From contig NZ_CP052757.1 in assembly GCF_009708005.2 (NCBI RefSeq), positions 3,100,001-3,164,000 on the forward strand: 64,000 nt of DNA, read 5' to 3'. Under the pieces are notes generated by a model that made no database searches, was not told the origin of the DNA, and saw nothing but the letters and a program-made list of their open reading frames with translations. Of this stretch, positions 8,504 through 18,045 are shown piece by piece. This stretch comes from Cellulosimicrobium protaetiae. Its GTDB lineage: Bacteria; Actinomycetota; Actinomycetes; Actinomycetales; Cellulomonadaceae. A program made the position numbers and the translations under genes. Position 1 is the first letter of the stretch, and each line of letters begins with the position of its first letter.

Positions 8504-9172
8504 CTAGATGCCGGGCGCGAGGTCGCTCGTGCGGCTCGCCCCGCCGACGTTGCTGCGCGGCGGGAGGGCGCTGCCCCGGTTGTCGAGGTCGCCCAGCAGG
8601 TTCTGCAGGTAGCTCTTGAGCCGCGTGCGGTAGTCGCGCTCGAAGATGCGCAGCTCGTCGATCTTGCGCTCGAGGAGCGAGCGCTCCTGCTCGAGCTGGG
8701 ACAGCGTGCGGTGCGAGGTCTCCTCGGCCTCGCGCACGATGCGCGTGCCCTCCTCCTTCGCCTCCGCGATGAGCCGGTCACCCTCCTCCTGGCCCGAGCG
8801 CACGTAGTCGTCGTGCAGCTTCTGGGCGAGCTGGAGCATGCCGGTCGCCGACTCGGGCTCCGCGCCGTTCTTGGCCACGACGGCCTGGGAGATCGGCGCG
8901 ACGGGTGCGGGCTCGGGCTCGGGCGCCTTGGGCGTCTCGACGACGGCGGGCTGCACCGCAGCGCTGGACGCGTCGGCCCGGCTGAGCTCGGCGATACGAC
9001 GCTCCGCGGCAGCGAGCTTCGACTTGAGGTCCTCGTTCTCCTCCTGCACGGAGTTGAGGGTCCTCACCACCTCGTCCAAGAAGTCGTCGACCTCTTCGAC
9101 GTCGTAGCCCTCGCGGAACTTCGTCGCCGAGAACTTCTTGTTCAGGATGTCCTCTGCAGTGAGCAGTGCCAT
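8504..9172 (-). CDS. divIVA: DivIVA/Wag31 polar growth and division protein
   Basis: A 222-residue cytoplasmic scaffold that recognises curved membrane at poles and septa and organises cell-wall synthesis in actinobacteria. The N-terminal DivIVA domain (1-60) shows LTAEDILNKKFSATKFREGYDVEEVDDFLDEV in consecutive segments. A Pro/Ala/Val-rich linker (about 66-105) and a long coiled coil (about 108-195) follow. A ribosome binding site, GATGAGGTG, precedes the ATG at 9172. It is the last gene of the dcw block. The gap to yggT is 226 bases, so a separate promoter is likely, but no convincing one was assigned. Confidence 0.96.
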   Translation of the reverse strand: MALLTAEDILNKKFSATKFREGYDVEEVDDFLDEVVRTLNSVQEENEDLKSKLAAAERRIAELSRADASSAAVQPAVVETPKAPEPEPAPVAPISQAVVAKNGAEPESATGMLQLAQKLHDDYVRSGQEEGDRLIAEAKEEGTRIVREAEETSHRTLSQLEQERSLLERKIDELRIFERDYRTRLKSYLQNLLGDLDNRGSALPPRSNVGGASRTSDLAPGI

Positions 9173-9398
9173 CGGTTCACCTCATCAGGTCTGCGTGTCG
9201 GTCCGGGCGACCTCGCGATCACCAGAGTCCAAAGTAGCGGAGATTGCCCCGGGGGGACGGGAGCGGTCGTGCCCTCGCGCGCCGTGCACCCGTGGAGATG
9301 ACGTGTCGGAGCGACGTCCGGCAGGTCGCGGTCGGGGCGAACCGGACGTAGCGAACGGCCGACCGCGCCCCGACGCATCGCCGTGCGTGACGCGCGTC

Positions 9399-9689
9399 TC
9401 AGAGAGAGGACACGATCTGCGCGGCGATCGTCACGGCGAAGAAGAGGATGATGAACGCCAGGTCGAGGCGCACCTGCCCAAGCGAGAGCGGCGGGATGAG
9501 ACGCCGCAGCGCGCGCAGAGGCGGGTCCGTGGCCGAGTAGATGATCTCGGCGAGCACCAGCACGGCGCCGCGCGGCCTCCACTCGCGCGCGAAGAACTGC
9601 ACCCAGTCGAACACGAGCCGACCGATGAGCAGGAGCAGGTAGAGCCAGAGCAGGAATCCGACGATCCCTGTGATGAGGTCCCAGATCAC
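9399..9689 (-). CDS. YggT-family membrane protein
   Basis: A 96-residue membrane protein with two hydrophobic segments (about 8-28 and 72-93) on either side of a conserved loop containing TDPPLRALRRLIPPL. YggT proteins are linked with division and osmotic or ion stress; the biochemical role is not settled. Its place between sepF and divIVA is the standard Gram-positive order. The GTG at 9689 is preceded by CACAGT and 6 bases. Confidence 0.92.
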   Translation of the reverse strand: MIWDLITGIVGFLLWLYLLLLIGRLVFDWVQFFAREWRPRGAVLVLAEIIYSATDPPLRALRRLIPPLSLGQVRLDLAFIILFFAVTIAAQIVSSL

Positions 9690-9695
9690 GGGTCA

Positions 9696-9701
9696 ACTGT
9701 G
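9696..9701 (-). promoter_or_regulatory. Possible -10 element of yggT
   Basis: CACAGT on the minus strand, 6 bases before the GTG, with no ribosome binding site visible. Leaderless start inferred. Confidence 0.4.
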
Positions 9702-9843
9702 CCAGACGCACCGGCCACGGCCGGCCACGGGACACGCGCGTCCCGGACACGACCGGAGGGACGGACACGTCGCCGTGCCCGTCCCTCCGGTTCCCTGCCC
9801 GTACGTCGTGTGCTCGGCGGGGCGCACCGCGCCGCGCGGGCGG

Positions 9844-10329
9844 TCAGCTCTGGTTGTAGAACCCGGCACGCCCGGGAGCCGGCGCGGCCGCCTGTTCCTC
9901 GCCCGTGATCTCCACGTGCTCGGGCGAGAGCAGGAACACCTTGTTGGTGACGCGCTCGATGGCCCCGTGCAGACCGAAGATCAGCCCGGCGGAGAAGTCG
10001 ACGAGGCGCTTCGCGTCCGCGTCGTCCATGTCCGAGAGGTTCATGATCACGGGGGTCCCGCCACGGAACGCCTCTCCGATCACGCGGGCGTCGTTGTACG
10101 ACCGCGGGTGCACCGTCGTGATCCTGCGCAGCTCGGCGGCCGACATGCTCGTCTGCGGCACCTCGCGCGGTCCGAGCGCGCGGTGCAGCGGCGTCACCTG
10201 GGCCTGGTAGTCGTGCGACACGTCCGCCCCCGTCTCGTCGAGCTCGTCGACGTACTCGTCCTGCTCGTCCTCGCCGCGATCATCAGCGAGGCCCAGATAC
10301 AGCATGGTCTTGCGCAGCGCTCCCGCCAT
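9844..10329 (-). CDS. sepF: SepF, FtsZ membrane anchor
   Basis: A 161-residue protein that tethers FtsZ to the membrane; in actinobacteria lacking FtsA it is the main anchor. The N-terminal amphipathic helix [14 protein letters not shown] is followed by an acidic linker (about 16-45). The SepF core (about 70-145) shows [19 protein letters not shown], then [20 protein letters not shown] and the [19 protein letters not shown] end. The ATG at 10329 gives the membrane-binding helix directly. It is downstream of pgeF by 163 bases; the yggS gene often found between them is absent. Confidence 0.95.
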   Translation of the reverse strand: MAGALRKTMLYLGLADDRGEDEQDEYVDELDETGADVSHDYQAQVTPLHRALGPREVPQTSMSAAELRRITTVHPRSYNDARVIGEAFRGGTPVIMNLSDMDDADAKRLVDFSAGLIFGLHGAIERVTNKVFLLSPEHVEITGEEQAAAPAPGRAGFYNQS

Positions 10330-10492
10330 GGGCCTTGCTCCGTCCTCGATCGATCCGTCGGTCCACCGGCCGTCGGACCGGTGCGTTCACGCTAACCGAG
10401 GGTGCCGGGCGAGGGCGGGGCGACACGCCCGGGACCTGTCAACCTCACCCAGAGGTCGAGACCGGATCGTGACCCGGTGGTGAGGGGCGCGG

Positions 10493-11308
10493 TCACCCGT
10501 TCGAGAGGGCCACCAGACCGGCGAACCGGCCCGTCGTCGTCCCGGCCCGCGCGGCACGACGGTGCGAGAAGAACCGCTCGTCCTCGAGCGTGCACGCGTC
10601 GACGCGCACGACGTCCGCCACGCCGGCGCCGAGGAGGTCGGCCGTCACCCCGGCCGGGAGGTCGAGCGCGGGAGTGCCCCACGACGTCGTCGACCACGTC
10701 GTCGGCCGCGCGAGCGCGACCTCGTCCCGCATCGTGGCCGGGACCTCGTAGCACCGTCCGCACGCGCTCGGCCCGACGGCGGCGCGCACCCGTTCGACGC
10801 GCGCACCCGCGGTGCGCATCGCCTCGAGCACCGCCGGGACGACGCCGTGCGCCAGGCCTCGCCGCCCGGCGTGCGCCACGCCGACCACACCCGCCTCGGC
10901 GTCGGCGAGGAGCACGGGCACGCAGTCGGCCACGAGCACGCCGATCCCGGTCCCTCGCGCCGTCGCGACGATCGCGTCCGCCTCGCCGACCGAGTCCACG
11001 AGATCGCCCGCGGCGTCCCGCGGCGGGGCGTCGAGGCGCGCGACGGCGGTCCCGTGCACCTGGGTCGCGAAGGCGACCGGAGCGCCGAGCCAGGCGGCGG
11101 CACGCGCACGGTTGCCCCGGACCCGCGACGCGTCGTCCGAGACGTTGAGCCCGAGGTTGAGGGACTCCCAGGGGGCCGAGGACCCGCCGCCCGCGCGCGT
11201 CGTGAACCCGGCGCGCACGCCGCACCCCAGGTCGAGCTCGAGCACGACGGGAGGGTCGACGTCGTCGACGCCGACCCTCCCGTCCCTCACGGGGCGGGTG
11301 CCCGTCAC
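10493..11308 (-). CDS. pgeF: PgeF/YlmD-family protein (DUF152, purine nucleoside phosphorylase-like)
   Basis: A 271-residue member of the YfiH/LACC1 family. It was first annotated as polyphenol oxidase; members have purine nucleoside phosphorylase or adenosine deaminase activity, or edit muropeptides. The metal site residues are visible in TQVHGTAV, ADCVPVLLAD and VAHAGRRGLAHGV. SACGRCYEV and a C-terminal RFFSHRR also match the family. It directly follows ftsZ (68-base gap), the usual place. The GTG start at 11308 has no obvious ribosome binding site. The true start could be an internal GTG near residue 13. Confidence 0.88.
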   Translation of the reverse strand: MTGTRPVRDGRVGVDDVDPPVVLELDLGCGVRAGFTTRAGGGSSAPWESLNLGLNVSDDASRVRGNRARAAAWLGAPVAFATQVHGTAVARLDAPPRDAAGDLVDSVGEADAIVATARGTGIGVLVADCVPVLLADAEAGVVGVAHAGRRGLAHGVVPAVLEAMRTAGARVERVRAAVGPSACGRCYEVPATMRDEVALARPTTWSTTSWGTPALDLPAGVTADLLGAGVADVVRVDACTLEDERFFSHRRAARAGTTTGRFAGLVALSNG

Positions 11309-11376
11309 GATCTACGGCCCGTCACCGACGCGTCACCGCCGTGCCACCGCGTGTCACCGCCATGCCCTCCCGACGG

Positions 11377-12714
11377 TCACTTGAGGAAGTCGGGGACGTC
11401 GAGCTCCTCGACCTTGCGGCGCGCGGGCTCCTCGTCGAAGATCCGCGGCGGGACCTCGACGCCGGCGTTCTGCCCGCCCGGGACCGCGTCGGCGTTCTGG
11501 TTCGCCGCCTCGCCCGCGCCGACCACGGTGAACGTCGGCACGGAGGTCGGCTGGACCGGGACCGGGCCCGAGCCGCCGTCGAGCGAGACGGGGACGTCGT
11601 CCGGCTCCGGCTGGATCGGGACGACCGGGCGGGGCAGCGTGTGCGCGCCGGTCGTCGGCGCCGGCGGGACCGGGCGCGCGGCCGGCACGACCGGGATCGC
11701 GCTCGTCGCGGGGCGCTGCGCGCCCGCCACCTGGCCGAGGGCCCGCGCGTCGCCGCGCACCTGCGGGGCGCCGCCGTCGAACCCGGCGGCGATCACCGTC
11801 ACCCGCACCTCGTCGCCCAGGGCGTCGTCGATGACGGCGCCGAAGATGATGTTCGCCTCGGTGTGCGCCGCCTCGTGGACCAGGCGGGCCGCCTCGTTGA
11901 TCTCGAACAGCCCGAGGTCGGAGCCGCCCTGGATCGACAGCAGGACGCCGTGCGCGCCGTCGATGCTCGCCTCGAGCAGCGGGGACGAGATCGCCATCTC
12001 GGCGGCCTGGACCGCACGGTCGTCCCCGCGTGCGTTGCCGATGCCCATGAGGGCGCTGCCCGCCCCCTGCATGACGGACTTCACGTCGGCGAAGTCGAGG
12101 TTGATCAGCCCGGGGGTCGTGATGAGGTCGGTGATGCCCTGGACACCCGAGAGCAGGACCTGGTCGGCCTGGTGGAACGCCTGGAGGGCGCTGACGTTGC
12201 GGTCGGACATCGACAGGAGGCGGTCGTTGGGGATGACGATGAGGGTGTCGACCTCGTTGCGCAGGTTCTCGATGCCCTGGTCCGCCTGGACCGAGCGCCG
12301 ACGACCCTCGAACGTGAAGGGCCGGGTCACGACACCGACGGTCAGCGCGCCGAGCGAGCGCGCGATGCGGGCGACGACCGGCGCGCCGCCCGTGCCGGTC
12401 CCACCACCCTCGCCCGCGGTGACGAAGACCATGTCCGCGCCGCGCAGCACGTCCTCGATCTCCTCGGCGTGGTCCTCCGCGGCCTTCTTGCCCACCTCGG
12501 GGTCGGCACCGGCGCCGAGGCCGCGGGTCAGCTCGCGACCGACGTCGAGCTTGACGTCGGCGTCGGACATGAGGAGCGCCTGCGCGTCCGTGTTGATGGC
12601 GATGAACTCGACACCCTTGAGGCCGACCTCGATCATCCGGTTGACGGCGTTCACGCCCCCACCGCCGATGCCGACCACCTTGATCACTGCTAGGTAGTTC
12701 TGCGGAGTTGCCAC
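11377..12714 (-). CDS. ftsZ: Cell division GTPase FtsZ
   Basis: A tubulin-like GTPase of 445 residues that forms the Z ring. The nucleotide-binding motif GGGTGTGG is at 103-110, and the T7 synergy loop NLDFAD at 205-210 completes the active site of the next subunit. A Pro/Val-rich linker of about 110 residues follows residue 320. The conserved C-terminal peptide ends [11 protein letters not shown], which binds SepF and FtsW in actinobacteria. The GTG at 12714 gives the family N-terminus. It has its own promoter in the 172-base gap after ftsQ, as is common for this dosage-sensitive gene. Confidence 0.98.
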   Translation of the reverse strand: MATPQNYLAVIKVVGIGGGGVNAVNRMIEVGLKGVEFIAINTDAQALLMSDADVKLDVGRELTRGLGAGADPEVGKKAAEDHAEEIEDVLRGADMVFVTAGEGGGTGTGGAPVVARIARSLGALTVGVVTRPFTFEGRRRSVQADQGIENLRNEVDTLIVIPNDRLLSMSDRNVSALQAFHQADQVLLSGVQGITDLITTPGLINLDFADVKSVMQGAGSALMGIGNARGDDRAVQAAEMAISSPLLEASIDGAHGVLLSIQGGSDLGLFEINEAARLVHEAAHTEANIIFGAVIDDALGDEVRVTVIAAGFDGGAPQVRGDARALGQVAGAQRPATSAIPVVPAARPVPPAPTTGAHTLPRPVVPIQPEPDDVPVSLDGGSGPVPVQPTSVPTFTVVGAGEAANQNADAVPGGQNAGVEVPPRIFDEEPARRKVEELDVPDFLK

Positions 12715-12749
12715 GTCAATGCCTCTCGATCGGTCAGCCCTGAACCTTC

Positions 12750-12766
12750 ACCCTCAACTAGAGGGT
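12750..12766. repeat. Inverted repeat in the ftsZ leader
   Basis: ACCCTC-AACTA-GAGGGT, a 6-bp stem with a 5-base loop, lies about 35 bases before the ftsZ start, inside the expected 5' untranslated leader. The site sits in an unusually AT-rich patch (TATAACTATG-like on the minus strand). A role in ftsZ expression is inferred only. Confidence 0.5.
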
Positions 12767-12795
12767 TATAGTTATGTCAGGTCGTTCATGGGTCG

Positions 12796-12824
12796 ACCGT
12801 AGGTGTCGACGTGCCCATCATCAA
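12796..12824 (-). promoter_or_regulatory. Promoter of ftsZ
   Basis: On the minus strand TTGATG (12819-12824), a 17-base spacer and TACGGT (12796-12801). It would give an untranslated leader of about 75 bases carrying the inverted repeat at 12750-12766. A second start site nearer the gene is possible in the AT-rich patch. Confidence 0.6.
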
Positions 12825-12886
12825 CGACCGCCTCGCGCGTGTCGGGGATCGCCGACGGCAACGGCCCGCGCCACTCATCGGACCAC

Positions 12887-13942
12887 TCATCGCGTCACCG
12901 GGATCGTCGGCGCCGACACGTCGTAGAGCGTCACGCCCGCGTTCTCCGGCACGGCCCGCAAGGTCTGGAGGACCCGCACCTTGAGCGCGGCCTCCTCCGA
13001 GCTCCCCCACTCCACCACGACACCGTCCCGGAGCGTCATCCGGACCGCGTCGCGGGTCGGGGCGGAGACCTCCGCGACCTGCGCGTGGAGGTCCGCCGGC
13101 AGCGCGTTGAGGAGCACGAGCGCTGCGTCGAGCGCCTTCGCCCCCTGGTCGTCGAGCGGCGCGTCGATCTCCGGCAGGCCCTCGGGGACCACGGGATCGG
13201 TCCGCACCCGCACGCCGTCCGCGTCGAGGAGCGCGAACCCCCCGTCGACCGGGACGGCGACCACCGGCTCGCGCGACTCGAGCAGCACCGTCAGGCCCGT
13301 CGGCCAGGCACGGCGGATCTCGACGTCCCGGACACCGTTGAGCGCGAGGACGCGCTCGCGCAGCGCGACCGTGTCGAGCCGCGGCAGCGGCACTCCCGCG
13401 GCCTCGGCGACGACACCCTCGACCTGCGCCGGGTCGACGACCGTCCCCTCACCCGAGATCGTCACGTCCTCGGGGTCCAGGCCGAGCACCGTCGAGAAGA
13501 ACGCGACCCACACGAGGGCGGCCACGACGAGGACGCCCGACGTCCACCCCAGCACGCGGTTGCGCACGCGGTGGCGGCGCATCGCGTCGCGCTCCGCGAG
13601 GCGCTCCGCCATGCCGTGCGACACCACGCCGAGCGGTGCCGTCGGCGTCCCTCGCGGGCCGGTCGGTACGCCGGCCGCGCCACGTCCCCTCCCCCGGACC
13701 TGCGATCCCGTCGCGGGACGACCCTGCCCGGCGCGCTCGGCGGTCGACGGCACGAGCTCGCGCCCGGAGGCGGCCACGCGCCGGACCGGTCGCGTGGGCG
13801 CCTCCTCGGCCGGCGGCCGGGTGGCCGGCTCCGGCGGCCCGGGCCGCGCAGGCGCGGACGCCGGGGGTCGCGCCGTCCGCTCCCCCGCGGCCGACCGGTC
13901 CGGTCGGGGCGCGGCAGGCCGTGGCCGGGGCGGCGGACGCAT
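12887..13942 (-). CDS. ftsQ: Cell division protein FtsQ
   Basis: A 351-residue bitopic divisome protein that links FtsL and partners to the septum. A cytoplasmic Pro/Arg-rich N-terminus of about 128 residues precedes the single membrane segment (VLVVAALVWVAFF region). The extracellular POTRA domain follows (LDPEDVTISGEG to VLLESREPVVAV), then the FtsQ-type beta domain. The ATG at 13942 shares one base with the murC stop (TGATG), so translation is coupled. The long disordered cytoplasmic tail is typical of actinobacterial FtsQ. Confidence 0.93.
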   Translation of the reverse strand: MRPPPRPRPAAPRPDRSAAGERTARPPASAPARPGPPEPATRPPAEEAPTRPVRRVAASGRELVPSTAERAGQGRPATGSQVRGRGRGAAGVPTGPRGTPTAPLGVVSHGMAERLAERDAMRRHRVRNRVLGWTSGVLVVAALVWVAFFSTVLGLDPEDVTISGEGTVVDPAQVEGVVAEAAGVPLPRLDTVALRERVLALNGVRDVEIRRAWPTGLTVLLESREPVVAVPVDGGFALLDADGVRVRTDPVVPEGLPEIDAPLDDQGAKALDAALVLLNALPADLHAQVAEVSAPTRDAVRMTLRDGVVVEWGSSEEAALKVRVLQTLRAVPENAGVTLYDVSAPTIPVTR

Positions 13943-15408
13943 CAGGCCTCGCCCCCTCCGGAGGACTCGGCGCCGGCGAGCCGCGCGAGGACCACGGCGC
14001 CCAGCTCCGTGACGTCGCCGGCGCCGACCGTGAGGACGAGGTCGCCGGGGCGCGCCGCGTCCGCGACCCGGTACGCGGCCTCCAGCCGGTCCTCGACGGC
14101 CGACACGACGGTGCCGGGCCCGCCCATCAGGTCGGTGATCGTGTGCGGGCCGACGGACGGGTCGGGGTCCTCGCGCGCGGCGTAGATCCCCGTGACGACG
14201 ACCTCGTCCGCCGCACCCAGCGCCTCGGCGAACTCGCGCGCGAACGTCGCGGTGCGCGAGTACAGGTGCGGCTGGAAGAGCACGAGCACCCGGCCGCCCG
14301 CGGCGACCGGCCGTGCGGCGGCGAGCAGGGCCGCGACCTCCGTCGGGTGGTGCGCGTAGTCGTCGACCACGCGCACCCCGCCGGCCTCGCCGCGTGCCTC
14401 GAACCGGCGGCCCGTGCCGAGGAACCCGTGCGCCCCCGCGACCGCCGCCACCGGGTCGACGCCGAGCACGACGGCCGAGACCACGGCCGCCGTGGCGTTG
14501 AGCGCGTTGTGGTGGCCGGGCACGCGGAGCAAGAGCTCGAGCCCGTCGACCGGGACCGTCCCGACGACGCCCGTCAGCATGGCGCGCACGCCGACCCGGC
14601 TGTCGTCGACGGCGGGGCGCACGTCCGACACGCGCACGTCCGCGTCGTCGGCCGCGCCGTAGGTGACGACCGCGCCACCGTCCCGGGCGTGCGCGGCGGC
14701 GAGCGCCCGCGCCCCCGCGTCGTCCGCGCACGCGACGAGCGTCCCGCCCGGCACGATCCGCGCCGCGAAGTCGACGAACGCCTGCTCGAACGCGGCCCGC
14801 GAGCCGTAGTGGTCGAGGTGGTCGGGCTCGACGTTCGTCACGACCGCGACGTCGGGCGCGTAGTTGAGGAACGAGCCGTCGGACTCGTCCGCCTCGGCGA
14901 CGAGCACGTCGGACCCGAGGTGCCCCCCGGCCACAGGACCGTCCGCGGTGAGCACCGTGCCGCCGATCGCGAACGACGGGTCGAGGCCGGCGCCGCGCAG
15001 GACGGTCGCGATCATCGCGGAGGTCGTCGTCTTGCCGTGCGCGCCGGCGACCGCGACCGACCGGCCGCGCGCCATGAGGGACGCGAGCGCCTGCGAGCGG
15101 TGCAGCACGCGCAGCCCCGCAGCGCGTGCGGCGGCGAGCTCCGGGTTCGACTCGCGGACCGCGCTCGAGACCACGACCGTGTCGGCGCCCGCGACGTGGG
15201 CGGCGTCGTGGCCCGCCCAGACGGTCACGCCGTCGGCCCGCAGCGCGGCGAGCGTCTCGCTCTCGCGCGCGTCCGAGCCCTGCACCCGGACGCCGTGCGC
15301 GGCGAGCAGCCGCGCGACCACGGACATGCCGGCGCCGCCGACCCCGACGAGGTGGACGGTGCCCAGCTCCTCGAGCGGGACGGGTGGGGTGCCTCCGTGG
15401 GTCGTCAC
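13942..15408 (-). CDS. murC: UDP-N-acetylmuramate-L-alanine ligase
   Basis: An ATP-dependent ligase adding L-alanine to UDP-MurNAc, the first amino acid of the peptidoglycan stem. It has 488 residues. The N-terminal Rossmann motif VHLVGVGGAGMS binds UDP. The central P-loop is GAHGKTTTSAM (about 118-128), and DDYAHHPTEV marks the C-terminal domain. The GTG at 15408 overlaps the murG stop (GTGA). Confidence 0.97.
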   Translation of the reverse strand: MTTHGGTPPVPLEELGTVHLVGVGGAGMSVVARLLAAHGVRVQGSDARESETLAALRADGVTVWAGHDAAHVAGADTVVVSSAVRESNPELAAARAAGLRVLHRSQALASLMARGRSVAVAGAHGKTTTSAMIATVLRGAGLDPSFAIGGTVLTADGPVAGGHLGSDVLVAEADESDGSFLNYAPDVAVVTNVEPDHLDHYGSRAAFEQAFVDFAARIVPGGTLVACADDAGARALAAAHARDGGAVVTYGAADDADVRVSDVRPAVDDSRVGVRAMLTGVVGTVPVDGLELLLRVPGHHNALNATAAVVSAVVLGVDPVAAVAGAHGFLGTGRRFEARGEAGGVRVVDDYAHHPTEVAALLAAARPVAAGGRVLVLFQPHLYSRTATFAREFAEALGAADEVVVTGIYAAREDPDPSVGPHTITDLMGGPGTVVSAVEDRLEAAYRVADAARPGDLVLTVGAGDVTELGAVVLARLAGAESSGGGEA

Positions 15409-16559
15409 GAGCGAGCCCCTGCCGTGCTCGCACCGGCGACCGCCTCGGCGACGAGGTCCGCGACGCGCGCCGCGCCGTCGCGCACCCCCGCACCCGCCGC
15501 GGCCCGCGCCATCGCGTCGAGCCGCGCGGGGTCGCCGAGGAGCGCCGGGACCTCGCGCGCGACCCAGGCGGCGTCGAGCTGCGCGTCGTCGACGAGCAGG
15601 CCGCCCCCCGCCGCGACGACGGGCGCGGCGTTGAGCCGCTGCTCGCCGTTCCCGATCGGGAGGGGCACGTACACCGCGGGGATGCCCAGCGCGGCGAGCT
15701 CACCCACGGTCCCGGCGCCCGCGCGGCACACCACGAGGTCCGCGACGGCGAGCGCGAGCTGCATCTCGGCGAGGTACTCGCGCACGTCGTAGCGCGCCCC
15801 GGGACGCGCCGCCACGGCCGTGGCGGCGGCCTCGCGGACCGGACCGTCCTTCCCCTTGCCCGTGAGGTGCAGCACCTGCGCCCCTGCGCCGAGGAGCGCG
15901 TCACCGGCGCCCGAGACGGCCTCGTTGAGGCTCTGCGCACCGAGCGAGCCGCCCGTGACGACGAGCGTGCGTCGGCTCGGGTCGAGCCCGAGCCGAGCCG
16001 CGGCGTCGGCGCGGACCGCCGCCGCGTCGGCGGACCGCGCGGCCACGAGGTCCTGGATCTCGCGGCGCAGCGGGAGACCCGTCACGACCCCGCCCTTGAG
16101 GGGAGTCCCCTCGAACGTCACTCCGACGCGGGCGGCCCACCGGGCCCCGAGCCGGTTGGCCAGCCCGGGTCGCGCGTTCTGCTCGTGGATCACCACCGGG
16201 ACGTCGCGACGGCGCGCCGCGAGGTACGCGGGCGTCGACACGTAGCCACCGAAGCCCACGACGACCCGGGCGCCCGTCTCGTCGATGACGGCCCCGGCCG
16301 CGTCGACCGCGGACTTCAGCCGCCCCGGGAGGTTGACCCACTCGGCGCTCGGCCGCCGCGGGAGCGGGACGCGCGGCACGTGCCGCAGCGGGTAGCCGCG
16401 CGCGGGCACGAGGTCGTCCTCCAGCCCGCCCGCGACCCCGAGCGCGGTCACCACCACGTCGGGCTCACGCGCCCGCAGCTCGTCCGCCACCGCCAGGAGC
16501 GGGTTCACGTGCCCCGCCGTCCCGCCGCCTGCGAGCACCACCGAACCGATCGTCGTCAC
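15405..16559 (-). CDS. murG: Lipid II synthase (UDP-GlcNAc transferase MurG)
   Basis: A peripheral membrane glycosyltransferase (GT28) that transfers GlcNAc to lipid I on the inner membrane face, giving lipid II. It has 384 residues. The N-terminal glycine loop is GGGTAGHVNPLLAVAD. HEQNARPGLANR follows in the N-domain, GGSLGAQSLNEAV opens the C-domain, and CRAGAGTVGELAALG is the UDP-GlcNAc site. The GTG at 16559 gives MTTIGSVVLAGGG. The gap to ftsW is 115 bases; no gene is seen in it. Confidence 0.97.
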   Translation of the reverse strand: MTTIGSVVLAGGGTAGHVNPLLAVADELRAREPDVVVTALGVAGGLEDDLVPARGYPLRHVPRVPLPRRPSAEWVNLPGRLKSAVDAAGAVIDETGARVVVGFGGYVSTPAYLAARRRDVPVVIHEQNARPGLANRLGARWAARVGVTFEGTPLKGGVVTGLPLRREIQDLVAARSADAAAVRADAAARLGLDPSRRTLVVTGGSLGAQSLNEAVSGAGDALLGAGAQVLHLTGKGKDGPVREAAATAVAARPGARYDVREYLAEMQLALAVADLVVCRAGAGTVGELAALGIPAVYVPLPIGNGEQRLNAAPVVAAGGGLLVDDAQLDAAWVAREVPALLGDPARLDAMARAAAGAGVRDGAARVADLVAEAVAGASTAGARS

Positions 16560-16674
16560 GTACCTCGTCGTCCTTCCCTGCGGCGGGTGCCGCTCCTGGC
16601 TGTGGTCTCAAGCCGTGGTCTGAATCTGTGTGCATGCCGTGCGGCCCGGGCGTCGACCCGACCCGCGTCCCGGG

Positions 16675-18033
16675 TCAGCGGGCCCGGCGCCGGGGGCGCG
16701 CGGTGCGGCCGACGACGGCGAGCGAGCGTCGCACGACGCTCCCCCGCGCCGCGAGCGCCTCCGCCGCGCCGGGTTCGGTGCGCGCGAACGAGATGAGCAC
16801 CCCGAGCGCGGCCATGGTCATGATGAGGGCGGACCCGCCGGCGGAGACGAGCGGCAGGGGGACGCCGATGACGGGCAGGAGCCCGATCACGACGCCGATG
16901 TTGATGAACGCCTGCCCGACGATCCAGCACGCGATCGCGGCGGTCGTGATCTTGACGAACGGGTCCGGGTGCCGCCGGACGATCCGGCTCGTGGCGACGC
17001 CGACGATCACGAACAGGCCGAGGACGAGGAGCGTGCCGAGGAGGCCCAGCTCCTCGCCGATCACGGCGAAGATGAAGTCGTTGTGCGCCTCGGGCAGGTA
17101 GCTCCACTTCTCGCGGCTAGCCCCGAGGCCGACGCCGGTCAGCCCACCCGTGCCGAGCGCCCACAGCCCGTGCGTGGACTGGTAGCACTCGCCGAGCGTG
17201 TCCGTGCACTCGCGGTAGGTCGCCATGATGCGCCCGAGCCGGTCGCCGCCCGACTGGTTGAGGATGAAGACGTAGCCGACGACGAAGGCCGCCAGCCCCG
17301 CGCCGAGCGCGAGGAGCCGGCCGTCGGCCCCGGACACGAAGAACGCGCCGGCGACGAGCGCCATGACGACCAGGGCCGTGCCGAGGTCGTGACCGGCGAG
17401 GACCAGGCCGACGACCAGCACGGCGACCGGCACGGCGGGGACCATGACGTGCCGCCACTGCCCGAGCAGGCGCTGCTTGCGCCCGAGCACCGCGCCGAGC
17501 CACAGCGCGAGCGCGAGCTTCGCGACCTCGGCGGGCTGGAAGACGAAGACGCCGAGGTCGACCCAGCCCGCGTTGCCGTTGACGTTCTTCGCGAGCGGGG
17601 TGAAGACGAGCATCTGCAGCGCGAGCGCCGCGACGAGCGCGGGCCAGGCGAGCCGTCTGTACCACTCGACCGGGACGCGGGTGGCGACCAGGAGCACCGG
17701 GAGGCCCATGAGGGCGAACTTCGCCTGGTCCAGGAACGCGCCGAACGGGGACTTCCCCGCTGCGATCTCGGTGACGGCCGAGCTCGAGAACACCATGACG
17801 AGCCCGATGATCGTCAGGAGCGCGGTCGCACCGACGAGCAGGTAGTAGCTCGTCACCGCGCTGTTCCACTGGCCGAGCCACGGCCGCTCGGTCGGCGCGG
17901 CGGAAGCGCGCGAACGGGGCTCGCGACCCGTCGGCGCCTTCGTCCGGCCCCGTGTCGCGCGTCGCCCCGCGCCCGTGCGAGGAGTCGTGCGCGTCGTCGA
18001 CGGCGCCCCCCGTCCGTTCGCGGTCTGTGTCAT
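16675..18033 (-). CDS. ftsW: SEDS-family septal glycosyltransferase FtsW
   Basis: An integral membrane peptidoglycan polymerase that works with FtsI at the septum. Its 452 residues include a roughly 55-residue basic N-terminal cytoplasmic tail. About ten membrane segments follow from YYLLVGATALLTIIGLVMVFSSSAV onward. SEDS signatures are GHDLGTALV, the extracellular loop near YLPEAHNDFIFAVIGEELG, and LPLVSAGGSAL near the end. The ATG at 18033 starts MTQTANGRG. It is 12 bases from the murD stop in the same transcription unit. Confidence 0.96.
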   Translation of the reverse strand: MTQTANGRGAPSTTRTTPRTGAGRRATRGRTKAPTGREPRSRASAAPTERPWLGQWNSAVTSYYLLVGATALLTIIGLVMVFSSSAVTEIAAGKSPFGAFLDQAKFALMGLPVLLVATRVPVEWYRRLAWPALVAALALQMLVFTPLAKNVNGNAGWVDLGVFVFQPAEVAKLALALWLGAVLGRKQRLLGQWRHVMVPAVPVAVLVVGLVLAGHDLGTALVVMALVAGAFFVSGADGRLLALGAGLAAFVVGYVFILNQSGGDRLGRIMATYRECTDTLGECYQSTHGLWALGTGGLTGVGLGASREKWSYLPEAHNDFIFAVIGEELGLLGTLLVLGLFVIVGVATSRIVRRHPDPFVKITTAAIACWIVGQAFINIGVVIGLLPVIGVPLPLVSAGGSALIMTMAALGVLISFARTEPGAAEALAARGSVVRRSLAVVGRTARPRRRAR

Positions 18034-18045
18034 GGCCGGACCGGC

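Noticed and set aside
9331-9374. Terminator hairpin between yggT and divIVA
   Set aside because: The 9-bp stem (GTCGGGGCG) has a 26-base loop and no T-tract; support is too weak for a feature.
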